Source: Viola odorata (Eukaryota > Streptophyta > Magnoliopsida > Malpighiales > Violaceae). Taken from it: 64,000 nucleotides of DNA. How positions within the stretch are numbered: position 1 is the first letter of the stretch; every line of letters begins with the position of its first letter. Position numbers and translations under genes: made by a program. Under the pieces are notes generated by a model that saw nothing but the letters and a program-made list of their open reading frames with translations, was not told where the DNA came from and did not search any database. The stretch lies in assembly GCA_963691705.1 (NCBI GenBank), contig OY829542.1, forward strand, positions 48,525,002-48,589,001. Direction: 5' to 3'. Positions 11,371 through 21,161 of the stretch are shown here, piece by piece.

Positions 11371-12374
11371 TGATAAACGGCCTAGAGGGGGGGTGAATAG
11401 GCAAATAAAATCTTAACACAAAGAGTAAGGAATTAAGAGTGCGGAAATAGAAAGTAAAAACACAAGGAGTTATAGTGGTTCCAATTCCTCAATGAATTGT
11501 ACTCCACTACCTAAGAGCTTCACCCTTAGGATTTTGAATAACGAACACTTCGTTATTTACCTTGAGTTTTTACGGGTTCAACTCAAACCTTACACCTTGG
11601 TTTTTGCGGGCTCAACCAATAAACCTTACACCTTGGTTTTTGCGGGCTCAACCAATAAACCTTACAAGTGATTTTTCCGGGCTCAATCACAACCTATCAC
11701 AATCAATAAACTTGACAAGAGAATTGGGAAATGGCAACACAAATTGGTGTACAAATAAACTATGTATGATTTAATAATCAACACCAATAAATGAACAATA
11801 TTACCTCAAGAAGAAAGCGATCCAAACTCGAATTGAAAGACGCAAGAATGGTTGAAAACCGATATGTGAAGCTTGCGTTGTAAAACTTTGATTAAGAGAG
11901 TTTGTAAATGTAATTTGTATATGTGGAACTTGTAAATGCTTTCTTGTTTGTAAAAATTGTTGTTCTTACAAACTCATATTAGATGAGTATTTATAAGAGC
12001 CAAAAACTAGCCGTTATGAATTTGAAAAAACTAGCCGTTATGTATTTAATACCAAATACTAGCCGTTATGTATTTAATACAAAAATACTAGCCGTTATGT
12101 ATTAAATACAAAAATACTTATTTTTAAATCTTTTGACACTTTCTCTTGAGGTATTATCGAACATAAATCAAGTGCTAATTAGAAACATACTTACACGTTT
12201 AATTTGCTCTAATATACACTTGATTCTTCGAGCTTGCGATAATTGATTCGTTGCTTCTTTTTGTTGTCTCGTCGCAAACTACAAATACTTTAACTTAAAA
12301 TTGCGTTAGTATATTAATTAATTTGTGTGTCCTTAATTCATCAAAACAAGATTTAATGAGCCCTTGGGCCAACA
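11371..12374 (-). repeat. 3' LTR of the Sirevirus-like element
   Basis: 1,004 bp, identical by eye to 18,334-19,337. On the minus strand it opens TGTTGGCCCAAGGGC and ends CGTTTATCA. It contains about four tandem copies of an ACTAGCCGTTATG-type unit (12,006-12,118) and a 2x direct repeat around CTTACACCTTGGTTTTTGCG (11,588-11,660). A 70-codon frame here is duplicated exactly in the other LTR and is not a gene. Confidence 0.95.
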
Positions 12375-13387
12375 ATCTCCCCCTTTTTGATGATGACAAC
12401 AACAAATTAATTTTAGACAATATGAATGTGCAATTTTGAATTAAATCTCAAAGTAGAAGAATTACTCCCCCTATATCTTTGCTGAAATGCTCCCCCTATC
12501 GATTTGCTACCAAATTGATCATATCAATTTGATTATGGAGCCTCAATGCTCCCCCTACATAAAAGCGTTAGTGCACATGGAGCATAGCAAAGAATCAAAA
12601 TTGCTCCCACATATTTTCTCCCCCTTTGTCATTAACAAAAAGGGAAAACAACATCAAAATATTTCTACCAATTAATTAAGGTAAGGAAAATATTTAAGGA
12701 GCAAGCATAATGTAAATAGTACTTCATAAATTTTTACAACAATTATCCAATTCAAAAATTATTACACACCATAAATGCAAAGAAGTTAAAGAGTATTAAA
12801 CATGAAATGGATTTCTGACAACGTAATCTCTCGTTTAGAATTTTTTTTTTTAATTTTTTTTTTAATTTTTTTTTTTTTATGGCTAACACACTTTGAAAGA
12901 GAAAAAAATTGAAAATCTGAATTTTTTTAGTGTTTTTGCCGAAGGTTTCATGGTTACCCTCATGGGTGAGTTCATGCCCATGACCCTGAAATTTTATAGG
13001 AGAACGAAGAGTTTATGGTCACGCTCATGGGTGAGCTCATGCCCATATGACGTTCTTTTCCATCAATTTTGAAGTACGAAATAGTTCATGGGTAGCATCA
13101 TGGTTTAATACAGCAAACCATCTGCTCAACTATGAGACCAGTTTTTCAGCAATTTGAATTTCAAAATGCATTTTTCTTTAATCAAAACTTCCACAAAATA
13201 CCTTTATACAATTAATCAAAGCCTCATAATCTAATGTAAAATTAATTTCAACCCATTTCTTAATAATCAATCATAAATAAATCATATATATCATATCATA
13301 TTGCCAAATATTAGAAAGGAAGTGTCCGATTTTACCAATATCAAAGCTAGATATCAAGAGAAAGATAGAGAGAGGATAATTAAATTC
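12375..13387 (-). other. 3' non-coding region with multiple polypurine tracts
   Basis: The main polypurine tract (minus strand AAAAAGGGGGAGAT) abuts the 3' LTR at 12,375-12,390. Further AGGGGGAG-type copies lie near 12,465, 12,490, 12,550 and 12,617; the last resembles the main one over a longer stretch. Repeated purine tracts are a described Sirevirus trait. A T/A homopolymer block (12,840-12,882) and two or three copies of CTCATGGGTGAG(C/T)TCATGCC (12,960-13,110) follow. No ORF is seen. Confidence 0.7.
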
Positions 13388-16300
13388 TTACTCAAATGGA
13401 TAGCAAATACCAATTTCATGTCTTAGTTCCACAAAACGTTCTTTGGCAAGAGCTTTGGTAAAAATGTCTGCAAGCTGATTGTTAGTACCAACAAATTCAA
13501 GCATAATGTCCCCTTTAGCCAAATGATCACGAATAAAATGATGTTTTATATCAATGTGCTTGGTTCGTGAGTGGCAAATAGGATTCTTGGTCAAATTAAT
13601 AGCACTTAGATTATCACAAAAGATAGGAATTTTACAAAACTTAAGATCAAAATCTTCTAAGGTTTGTTTCATCCATAAAATTTGAGAAACACAAGATCCG
13701 GCAGCAATATATTCAGCTTCCGTAGTAGAAATAGCTACCGAATTTTGTTTCTTACTTGACCAAGAAACCATAGCTTGTCCTAAAAATTGACATGTACCAC
13801 TAGTGCTTTTCCTATCGGTTTTAGAACCGGCAAAATCTGAATCGGTATAGCCAATTAAATCAATGCTAGACCCTTTAGGGTACCAAAGACCTAATTTAGA
13901 AGTACCTTTCAAATATTTGAAAATTCTTTTCAAAGCAAGCAAGTGAGACTCTTTAGGACAAGATTGAAAACGAGCAAATAGACAAACACTAAACATTATA
14001 TCCGGTCTACTTGCCGTTAAATATAAGAGACTTCCGATCATACCTCGATATAGAGTCATATCTACATCTTTACCATTTTCATCTTTGTCGAGGTTGACGG
14101 ATGGACTAATGGGAATAGGACTCTCCTTGACATCTTTGTATCCATATTTGTTTAGGAGATCCTTGATGTATTTTGCTTGATTGAGAAAGATACCTTCTTT
14201 AGATTGTCGAATTTGGAGTCCAAGAAAGAATGTCAATTCTCCCATCATGCTCATTTCGAACTCACTATGCATACATTTCTCAAACTCCTTGCACAAAGAA
14301 TCATTAGTAGAACCAAATATGATATCATCAACGTAAATTTGCACAATTAACATATTATTACCATCATGTTTAGTGAAGAGTGTAGAATCAATTTTTCCCA
14401 TTTTAAAACCATTTTTCAATAAAAATTGACTCAAACGATCATACCAAGCTCTAGGAGCTTGTTTAAGACCATATAAAGCCTTTTCCAATTTAAAAACATG
14501 GTTAGGAAATTTAGGATCTTCAAAACCGGGAGGTTGTTTTACATACACTTCTTCCATGATGTAACCATTCAAAAATGCACTTTTAACATCCATTTGAAAT
14601 AAGCTTATGTTTTTAAAACATGCAAATGCTAATAACATGCGAATTGATTCAAGTCTAGCAACCGGGGCAAATGTTTCATCAAAATCAATACCTTCTTGTT
14701 GATTGTACCCTTGGGCCACCAATCTAGCTTTATTTCTAATAACATTTCCCGATTCATCAAGTTTGTTTCGAAAAACCCACTTGGTGCCAATGATAGTATG
14801 GTTGCTGGGCCTAGGAACTAATTTCCAAACACAATTACGCTCAAATTGATTTAGTTCCTCTTGCATGGCAATCATCCAATATTCATCATGTGAGGCATCA
14901 TCAAATTTCTTAGGTTCAAATTGACAAACAAATGCATGATGATCATTCAAATTTCTAAGAGAAGAGCGAGTAGCAATACCTTTGCTATGGATATTACCTA
15001 TGATTTGCTCTTGTGGATGTGCTTCCATGATTTTCCAAGGTTTGGAGCTTGAGGGGCCTTGATCATTTTGATTTACTACATCATTTGTATTCTCAAGCAC
15101 CTCTTCCTCCAGCTCTTTCTCCTCTTGAATTTCTAGAGTATCTAGTGAAGGAGGATTGACTTGAGGGCTTCCAAAATCTTCTTCTACATCACTATCTATC
15201 TCTTTCACACTTTCAAAAGGATTAGATTCATCAAAAGCAATATGCATGGATTCTTCTACAACTAGAGTTCTTTTATTATAAACTCTATATGCTTTGCTAG
15301 TAGTAGAATAACCAAGAAAAATACCTTCATCCGACTTTGCATCAAATTTGCCCAAATTATCTTTGATGTTAAGAATAAAACATTTACATCCAAAGACTCT
15401 AAAGTATGCAATGGTGGGTTTCTTATCATGCCATAATTCGAAAGGAGTTTTATTAAGCAAAGGTCGAATTAGAACACGATTTAAAACATGACATGCGGTT
15501 GCAACGGCTTCGGCCCAAAAACGTTTTGGTGTATTATGCTCATTTAAAAGAGTTCTAGCCGTTTCTTGCAATGTTCTATTTTTCCTCTCAACTACCCCAT
15601 TTTGTTGAGGAGTGCGAGGACATGAAAAATTATGAAAAATACCATTTTCATTGCAAAAATCTTGAAACATGCCATTTTCAAATTCACCACCATGATCACT
15701 TCTAATTCTCAAAATTTTGGAACCTTGTTCATTTTGAATACGTTTGCAAAGTTGTTTGAATGTTTCACATGCATCATTCTTATGAGCCAAGAAGATAACC
15801 CAAGTAAATCTAGAAAAATCATCCACAATGACAAAAACATAACTCTTACCTCCAACACTTACCGTCCTCATAGGGCCAAATAGGTCAAGATGTAGGAGTT
15901 GTAGTGGCCTTGAAGTTGAAACGGATTTGATCGGTTTGAAGGAGCTCTTAATTTGCTTCCCATATTGACATGCATTGCACAAACCATCCTTCTCAAACTT
16001 CATCTTAGGTAAGCCTCTCACAAGCTCTTTCCTAGAAAGCTTTGCAATATTTTCCATACCTACATGCACAAGTCTTCTATGCCAAATAGATGAATTATCA
16101 ACAAAAGCACTTAAGCATGTATGATCATCATTAGGAATATCATTTAAATCAATCATATATATATTCCCAACTCGATTACCCATGAAAATTAAATCACGTG
16201 AGAAAATATTTCTTACCTCACAATGAGTGGAAGTAAAAATCACAATTAAATCTTTATCACACAATTGACTAATGCTCAATAAATTAAATTTCAAACCATG

Positions 16301-16498
16301 CACAAATAAAACATGTTCAATAGAAGGAGAATGACCAACTTTACCGATGCCCGAAATTTTACGTTTAAGGTTGTCTCCGAATCGGACATTCCCTTTATCT
16401 TCTTCCTTCAAATGGGTGAATTTCTTCATATCACCCGTCATGTGCCTCGAACACCCGCTATCCAAGTACCATTTATTTGCATGGGGTTTTCGGCACAT
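13388..16498 (-). CDS. Copia pol: protease, integrase, reverse transcriptase, RNase H
   Basis: A 1,036-codon uninterrupted frame. Protease active site LDSGCSRHM lies at residues 12-20. It is followed by the gag-pre-integrase HHCC domain (WHRRLVHVGM ... CNACQYGK), the integrase core (LHLDLFGPM, IRSDHGGEFEN, NGVVERKNRTLQE), RT (ARLVAQGYNQ, FQMDVKSAFLNG, YGLKQAPRAWY, catalytic YVDDIIFG) and RNase H (YTDSDFAGSKTDRKSTSG, STTEAEYIA, LADIFTKAL). All catalytic acidic residues are visible, so the enzymatic part looks intact. It is in the same frame as gag, separated by two stop codons. The ATG used here is simply the first after the second stop. Confidence 0.95.
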   Translation of the reverse strand: MCRKPHANKWYLDSGCSRHMTGDMKKFTHLKEEDKGNVRFGDNLKRKISGIGKVGHSPSIEHVLFVHGLKFNLLSISQLCDKDLIVIFTSTHCEVRNIFSRDLIFMGNRVGNIYMIDLNDIPNDDHTCLSAFVDNSSIWHRRLVHVGMENIAKLSRKELVRGLPKMKFEKDGLCNACQYGKQIKSSFKPIKSVSTSRPLQLLHLDLFGPMRTVSVGGKSYVFVIVDDFSRFTWVIFLAHKNDACETFKQLCKRIQNEQGSKILRIRSDHGGEFENGMFQDFCNENGIFHNFSCPRTPQQNGVVERKNRTLQETARTLLNEHNTPKRFWAEAVATACHVLNRVLIRPLLNKTPFELWHDKKPTIAYFRVFGCKCFILNIKDNLGKFDAKSDEGIFLGYSTTSKAYRVYNKRTLVVEESMHIAFDESNPFESVKEIDSDVEEDFGSPQVNPPSLDTLEIQEEKELEEEVLENTNDVVNQNDQGPSSSKPWKIMEAHPQEQIIGNIHSKGIATRSSLRNLNDHHAFVCQFEPKKFDDASHDEYWMIAMQEELNQFERNCVWKLVPRPSNHTIIGTKWVFRNKLDESGNVIRNKARLVAQGYNQQEGIDFDETFAPVARLESIRMLLAFACFKNISLFQMDVKSAFLNGYIMEEVYVKQPPGFEDPKFPNHVFKLEKALYGLKQAPRAWYDRLSQFLLKNGFKMGKIDSTLFTKHDGNNMLIVQIYVDDIIFGSTNDSLCKEFEKCMHSEFEMSMMGELTFFLGLQIRQSKEGIFLNQAKYIKDLLNKYGYKDVKESPIPISPSVNLDKDENGKDVDMTLYRGMIGSLLYLTASRPDIMFSVCLFARFQSCPKESHLLALKRIFKYLKGTSKLGLWYPKGSSIDLIGYTDSDFAGSKTDRKSTSGTCQFLGQAMVSWSSKKQNSVAISTTEAEYIAAGSCVSQILWMKQTLEDFDLKFCKIPIFCDNLSAINLTKNPICHSRTKHIDIKHHFIRDHLAKGDIMLEFVGTNNQLADIFTKALAKERFVELRHEIGICYPFE

Positions 16499-16510
16499 CT
16501 ACAAAACCAA

Positions 16511-18274
16511 TTAGTTAGTTCTAGGAACCCAAACTTGTTTGGGTCCTTTCTTAGCAAATGCACTTCTTTGTGCCCACATTTGTTTTGCATAAACATCATC
16601 TCTACGAATATAGCAAAAGTAAGACAAATGACCATTTCTCTTGCAATAGCTACATTTGTATAAAGGTCTATCATGTGAGTGATTAGAGGAGCTAGCATTG
16701 TTATAATTTTTAGCCTTAACAAAAGTAGTTTTAGCCTTGCTTATGCTAGTAGAATTATTAAAACCAATACCACTTCTATCACTTCTAATCTTTTGATCCT
16801 TTAAACAATCTTGTTGAGTTTTAGCACTTTGAATGAATTTAGCTAAAGTAGCTTCAAGAACATTAATCTTTTCATTCAAAAGAGCTATTTCTTTACTAGA
16901 GTTTGCACACATTTTACAAATAGCATTTTCATTTTTGAGTTTAGTGCATGCATCTTCAAGTAATTTGTTTTCACTAGTTAACCCTTTGTTTAGCTCTTCT
17001 AGCCCACTAATGTCATTTTTGAGGTTATCTAGTTCCTTAGCCATTTTAGCATTTTTTCTACACATATCTTGAAATTGTGTACCAAGATCATTAAAAGCAT
17101 TTTGCAATTCATCAAAAGAATAATCATTTTCACTTACCGAATCATTGTCGCTATCTTCCTTAGCCATGAGGGAGAATTCGGTTTCTTCATCGGAAGAGTC
17201 ATCTTCATTTGCAAGGAAGCATATGTTGGATATCTCTTCTTCTTCTTCCGATTGGGATTGAGTGCTTTCTTCTTCACTCTCATCATCATCCCAAGTTGTG
17301 GCTTTTAGAGCTTTCTTCAGATATCTACGGGAATTTTTCCCATCCTTAGAACCTCTTTTCTCAAACTTTTTCTTCTTTTCAAGGTTGGGACATTCACTCT
17401 TGACATGCCCTGGCTTTTCACATCCAAAACAAACAACACTATCATTTTTAAACTTAGATTTAGAAGTGTTAGAATGCTCACCTTGATACCTTTGCTTCTT
17501 CTCATTGTTGTGCCAAAATTTCTTGAAGTTTCTAGCAAAAAGGGCCAAGGACTCAATGTCTTCTTCATTCCCTTGAGCCTTGCTAACAAATGCTACATTG
17601 TTGCTCTTTACTTTTTGCACTTCCGGTTCACCCATATTGAGTTTGTACTCAAATGCCGTAAGAGAGCCAACAAGTTGAGAGAAGGTAGGTTTCTTTTCTA
17701 GCTCATCAAAAATAGAAGTCTTGGCATTCCAAGAGTTAGGTAAAATGCTAAGGAGTTTTCTTACCATCTCCTCATCACTAGGAGTCCAACCAAGAGTTCC
17801 CATAGTATTACAAATGTTTTGAATCCTAGTGCTTAAATCATAAATGGTCTCACCACTTTTCATACCTAGTAGTTCATATTCACGTTTGAGTGTGTTGAGC
17901 CTAATTGTTCTCACTTGAGGAGTACCTTCATGAGCTGTCTCCAAAGTCTCCCAAACATCTTTGGACAATTTGCAAGCACTAACACGATTAAATTCGTTTT
18001 GAGAAATTGAACAAAATAAAGCATACCTTGCCTTGTCTTCACTTTGTTTTCTTGCAATTGATCCGGCTGACCACTTATCAAAAGGAAGAGGTTTTGTTGA
18101 TCCATCTTCAGCCGGTGGTTCCATGGGAGTTGCAAATCCATGTAACACACAATCTAGCATGATTTGATCTTGTCCTCCTAGGAAGGCTATCATCTTTGTC
18201 TTCCATTGTAAGTAGTTGTTTCCATCAAGAAATGGTGCACGGTTGAGAGCACAATATAATCCCTCTTGAGCCAT
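16511..18274 (-). CDS. Copia gag
   Basis: 587 codons. The start MAQEGLYCALNRAPFLDG with NYLQWKTKMIAFL is typical of Copia gag. A first zinc knuckle CFGCEKPGHVKSEC lies mid-protein. A strongly acidic Ser/Glu/Asp region and a predicted coiled-coil segment (about residues 370-480) come next. A second knuckle CSYCKRNGHLSYFC sits near the end. The ATG lies only about 60 bp inside the 5' LTR, just after the primer site. It ends VWVPRTN-TAA; four codons on, TAG, then ATG of pol. The length and two knuckles favour a Sirevirus. Confidence 0.9.
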   Translation of the reverse strand: MAQEGLYCALNRAPFLDGNNYLQWKTKMIAFLGGQDQIMLDCVLHGFATPMEPPAEDGSTKPLPFDKWSAGSIARKQSEDKARYALFCSISQNEFNRVSACKLSKDVWETLETAHEGTPQVRTIRLNTLKREYELLGMKSGETIYDLSTRIQNICNTMGTLGWTPSDEEMVRKLLSILPNSWNAKTSIFDELEKKPTFSQLVGSLTAFEYKLNMGEPEVQKVKSNNVAFVSKAQGNEEDIESLALFARNFKKFWHNNEKKQRYQGEHSNTSKSKFKNDSVVCFGCEKPGHVKSECPNLEKKKKFEKRGSKDGKNSRRYLKKALKATTWDDDESEEESTQSQSEEEEEISNICFLANEDDSSDEETEFSLMAKEDSDNDSVSENDYSFDELQNAFNDLGTQFQDMCRKNAKMAKELDNLKNDISGLEELNKGLTSENKLLEDACTKLKNENAICKMCANSSKEIALLNEKINVLEATLAKFIQSAKTQQDCLKDQKIRSDRSGIGFNNSTSISKAKTTFVKAKNYNNASSSNHSHDRPLYKCSYCKRNGHLSYFCYIRRDDVYAKQMWAQRSAFAKKGPKQVWVPRTN

Positions 18275-18319
18275 TTGATCTTTTACTTGAGGTGATTAAA
18301 CCTACAAAACAAGTACCTT

Positions 18320-18331
18320 GCTCCGCTACCA
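18320..18331 (-). other. Primer-binding site of the Copia element
   Basis: Two bases inside the 5' LTR the minus strand reads TGGTAGCGGAGC. This resembles the usual plant Copia primer site TGGTATCAGAGC, complementary to the 3' end of initiator tRNA-Met, with changes in the middle. The resemblance and position support the call. Confidence 0.65.
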
Positions 18332-18333
18332 AT

Positions 18334-19337
18334 TGATAAACGGCCTAGAGGGGGGGTGAATAGGCAAATAAAATCTTAACACAAAGAGTAAGGAATTAAG
18401 AGTGCGGAAATAGAAAGTAAAAACACAAGGAGTTATAGTGGTTCCAATTCCTCAATGAATTGTACTCCACTACCTAAGAGCTTCACCCTTAGGATTTTGA
18501 ATAACGAACACTTCGTTATTTACCTTGAGTTTTTACGGGTTCAACTCAAACCTTACACCTTGGTTTTTGCGGGCTCAACCAATAAACCTTACACCTTGGT
18601 TTTTGCGGGCTCAACCAATAAACCTTACAAGTGATTTTTCCGGGCTCAATCACAACCTATCACAATCAATAAACTTGACAAGAGAATTGGGAAATGGCAA
18701 CACAAATTGGTGTACAAATAAACTATGTATGATTTAATAATCAACACCAATAAATGAACAATATTACCTCAAGAAGAAAGCGATCCAAACTCGAATTGAA
18801 AGACGCAAGAATGGTTGAAAACCGATATGTGAAGCTTGCGTTGTAAAACTTTGATTAAGAGAGTTTGTAAATGTAATTTGTATATGTGGAACTTGTAAAT
18901 GCTTTCTTGTTTGTAAAAATTGTTGTTCTTACAAACTCATATTAGATGAGTATTTATAAGAGCCAAAAACTAGCCGTTATGAATTTGAAAAAACTAGCCG
19001 TTATGTATTTAATACCAAATACTAGCCGTTATGTATTTAATACAAAAATACTAGCCGTTATGTATTAAATACAAAAATACTTATTTTTAAATCTTTTGAC
19101 ACTTTCTCTTGAGGTATTATCGAACATAAATCAAGTGCTAATTAGAAACATACTTACACGTTTAATTTGCTCTAATATACACTTGATTCTTCGAGCTTGC
19201 GATAATTGATTCGTTGCTTCTTTTTGTTGTCTCGTCGCAAACTACAAATACTTTAACTTAAAATTGCGTTAGTATATTAATTAATTTGTGTGTCCTTAAT
19301 TCATCAAAACAAGATTTAATGAGCCCTTGGGCCAACA
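18334..19337 (-). repeat. 5' LTR of the Sirevirus-like element
   Basis: 1,004 bp, identical by eye to the 3' LTR at 11,371-12,374. It is followed by the target duplication GTGAC and then the remaining coding sequence of the WRKY exon. It holds the presumptive minus-strand promoter; no TATA box was assigned with confidence. Confidence 0.95.
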
Positions 19338-19430
19338 GTGACAACCTACGAAGGAGTCCATTCCCATCCGATTCAAAACTCTACAGATAACTTTGAGCAT
19401 ATCTTGAGCCAGATGCAAATCTACTTTTAA

Positions 19431-20571
19431 TTTCTTGGGATTTCGGAATATATAAATACTTAAATAATTATATTCTCCACTTGTCATGTAATTAAAATGG
19501 ATTACTCAACTACAATTTGTTTATCTGTATTTTAATTAATTATAGATGTTGAAATATACTACTAATAAGGATGTATTCTAAGCTTATAAGAATGGCTCTG
19601 CAGTTATAAATTTAAGCAAGAGGTTACATGCATGTTCAATGATTGTATATCTACTAATTATTAATTTGTTTGGAGCATTTAATTTTATTAGTAATCTAAC
19701 TCAGCGTAAGTAAGACTAATTCCATTTTAAGAGTTTCGAGATACACGTGATTTATGTATATATAAACTTTATCAAAAAGCTAGCTTATTTGGGATATTAT
19801 TTCTCACATTCCAAGTTATAATTATTCTTGTATCTAAAAATTTGCTACATTAGCCTAATTATTTGAGTATAAAAGAACTAATATATTAAATTTCTAGATA
19901 TAAGAGTGTGATAATAATAATTTGAAATGTGAAAATATCACCACAAAACTTTTATTATTAGTATACCTTTTTTTATAATTAATAAAATAAAATCAAAGAG
20001 AGTGTAGAGCAATTGACACCTAATTGTTCTAGCTTTCCTAAGGGTTTCAATTTCAAACCCTAAGAAATATTTGCTTTAAATACTATTTGGGAGAGTTTTA
20101 CTTCCTTTACTATACCTATCTAATTCGAGTTTGAATTAACCCAACAATGAATAGTGAATAGGCAGCTAAATACGGATTGTTTTTGACCACAAAAAATCCA
20201 TCAGCCCAAAAAGCTTGGGACAAAAAGAAAGCCTAGTAAACAGAAAAATACACAATAAAGTAATCCCTCGGTAGCCGTGTTAGACTTCTTTTCATTAGGG
20301 TCGTATAAGTATGATAAATTAATTTGTTCACGTAATTAGGTTCTACCGTTCTAGGCTTCTAGCTAAAAAAAGAAAATATAGAGCAATTCAAAAGTAAATT
20401 GTTGGAAAGATGCATTTTTTACTATGATGTTTACAAAAATAAAATTCTAGCTAAACATATACATTTTTTTATAAGTTTACCAAAATAATATTTTAGTTAA
20501 TAAAGTGAGATTAATTTATTTTTTTATAAATTAAAATGATAACATTAAAGTTACAATTTAAAAGCTAAATC

Positions 20572-20602
<31 letters not shown>

Positions 20603-20713
20603 GTGTGTGGGCGCGTATTTTTGAAGGGAAAATTATTATATATGCCTACCATATATTATTATACTTTTTATACCTATATCATTACATAATTTTCCCCTTT
20701 CGGTGGAGGAAGA
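19431..20713. other. Non-coding AT-rich stretch, 3' flank of the WRKY gene
   Basis: No gene is seen. The first few hundred bases are probably the 3' UTR and terminator region of the WRKY gene. An (AT)n microsatellite lies at 20,571-20,598, ending in ACACACGTGTGTGG. Confidence 0.5.
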
Positions 20714-20930
20714 TAGGGGTGTACAAAACCTGACCTAAATCAGGAACCGAATTAGAACCGTATCAAATCGGTCTGAACTGTTTAATTTTTTTGGAATTAT
20801 AGGATCAAACCGGACCGAATCAAAATTTCTAGTTTGGTCTGGTTCTTTAATTCTAAAATTAGTAAACCAAACCGTAAAAGTGGGAGAACCGATTCATATA
20901 TATATGCACTACAATATCAAAGTTTAAATT

Positions 20931-20984
20931 TGGTTTAATGGTTAACTTCTCACATATCATCTTAAAGGGGAGAGGTTCAAATCC
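20931..20984 (+). other. tRNA-like A/B-box module in the outer hAT-like element
   Basis: TGGTTTAATGG (20,931-20,941) matches a Pol III A box and GTTCAAATCC (20,975-20,984) a B box, with ordinary tRNA spacing. The rest does not fold as an obvious tRNA, so this is not called a tRNA gene. It starts 217 bp from the left end. Confidence 0.4.
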
Positions 20985-21110
20985 CTTTAGCTCCCACTTT
21001 TTTTTCTTTTTTTTTTCCTTCTAAATTTAACTCCTCGTTTTTCTTTTTTTTCTTATAAACTTTACTCCTCATCTTTATTTTTTTTCTTCTAAACTTAATT
21101 AAAATTCCTC

Positions 21111-21161
21111 CTTAATATACGTGCCCAAATTCAAAGCGTCAGTTAAAAAAACTAGAGGGAG
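21111..21161. mobile_element. Fragment of a Stowaway MITE
   Basis: CTTAATATACGTGCCCAAAT ... CAAAGCGTC ... ACTAGAGGGAG followed by TA matches the end of the complete Stowaway element at 45,958-46,186. The other end is missing. Confidence 0.5.

Larger units (their letters stand above)
11371..19337 (-). mobile_element. Complete Sirevirus-like Ty1/copia retrotransposon
   Basis: A 7,967-bp element with two 1,004-bp LTRs ending TG...CA, a 5-bp duplication GTGAC (11,366-11,370 and 19,338-19,342), a tRNA primer site, gag, pol in Copia order (protease, integrase, RT, RNase H) and polypurine tracts. The long gag with two zinc knuckles and an acidic/coiled-coil region, plus several purine-tract copies before the 3' LTR, fit the SIRE/Maximus lineage. 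No env ORF is present. I see no difference between the LTRs, which implies very recent insertion. It lies antisense to the WRKY gene. Confidence 0.95.
10173..19430 (+). pseudogene. WRKY75: WRKY75-like group IIc transcription factor split by a Copia insertion
   Basis: This is a DNA-binding transcription factor recognising W-boxes; the WRKY75 clade is known for roles in senescence, phosphate and defence responses. Exon 1 (10,173-10,519) encodes a Ser-rich N-terminus and WRKYGQK at residues 101-107. It ends at the conserved Arg codon intron (AG|G). The intron is 10,520-11,286. Exon 2 runs 11,287-11,370, is interrupted by an LTR element, and resumes at 19,343 to a TAA at 19,428-19,430. Without the insert it would encode 172 aa with a C-X4-C-X23-H-X1-H finger and the ending NFEHILSQMQIYF, which points to WRKY75. 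The insert lies at codon 144, between the Cys pair (121, 126) and His pair (150, 152). Read through the LTR, translation ends at 11,414-11,416 after 158 aa without the two histidines. Confidence 0.9.

Noticed and set aside
11562..11774. 70-codon ORF, present identically at 18,525-18,737
   Set aside because: It lies wholly inside the LTRs and is duplicated with them; it overlaps internal direct repeats and matches no protein family.
16438..16722. Alternative-frame ORF spanning the Copia gag-pol junction
   Set aside because: It reads the zinc-knuckle and protease region in the wrong frame; a shadow of gag and pol, not a frameshift product.
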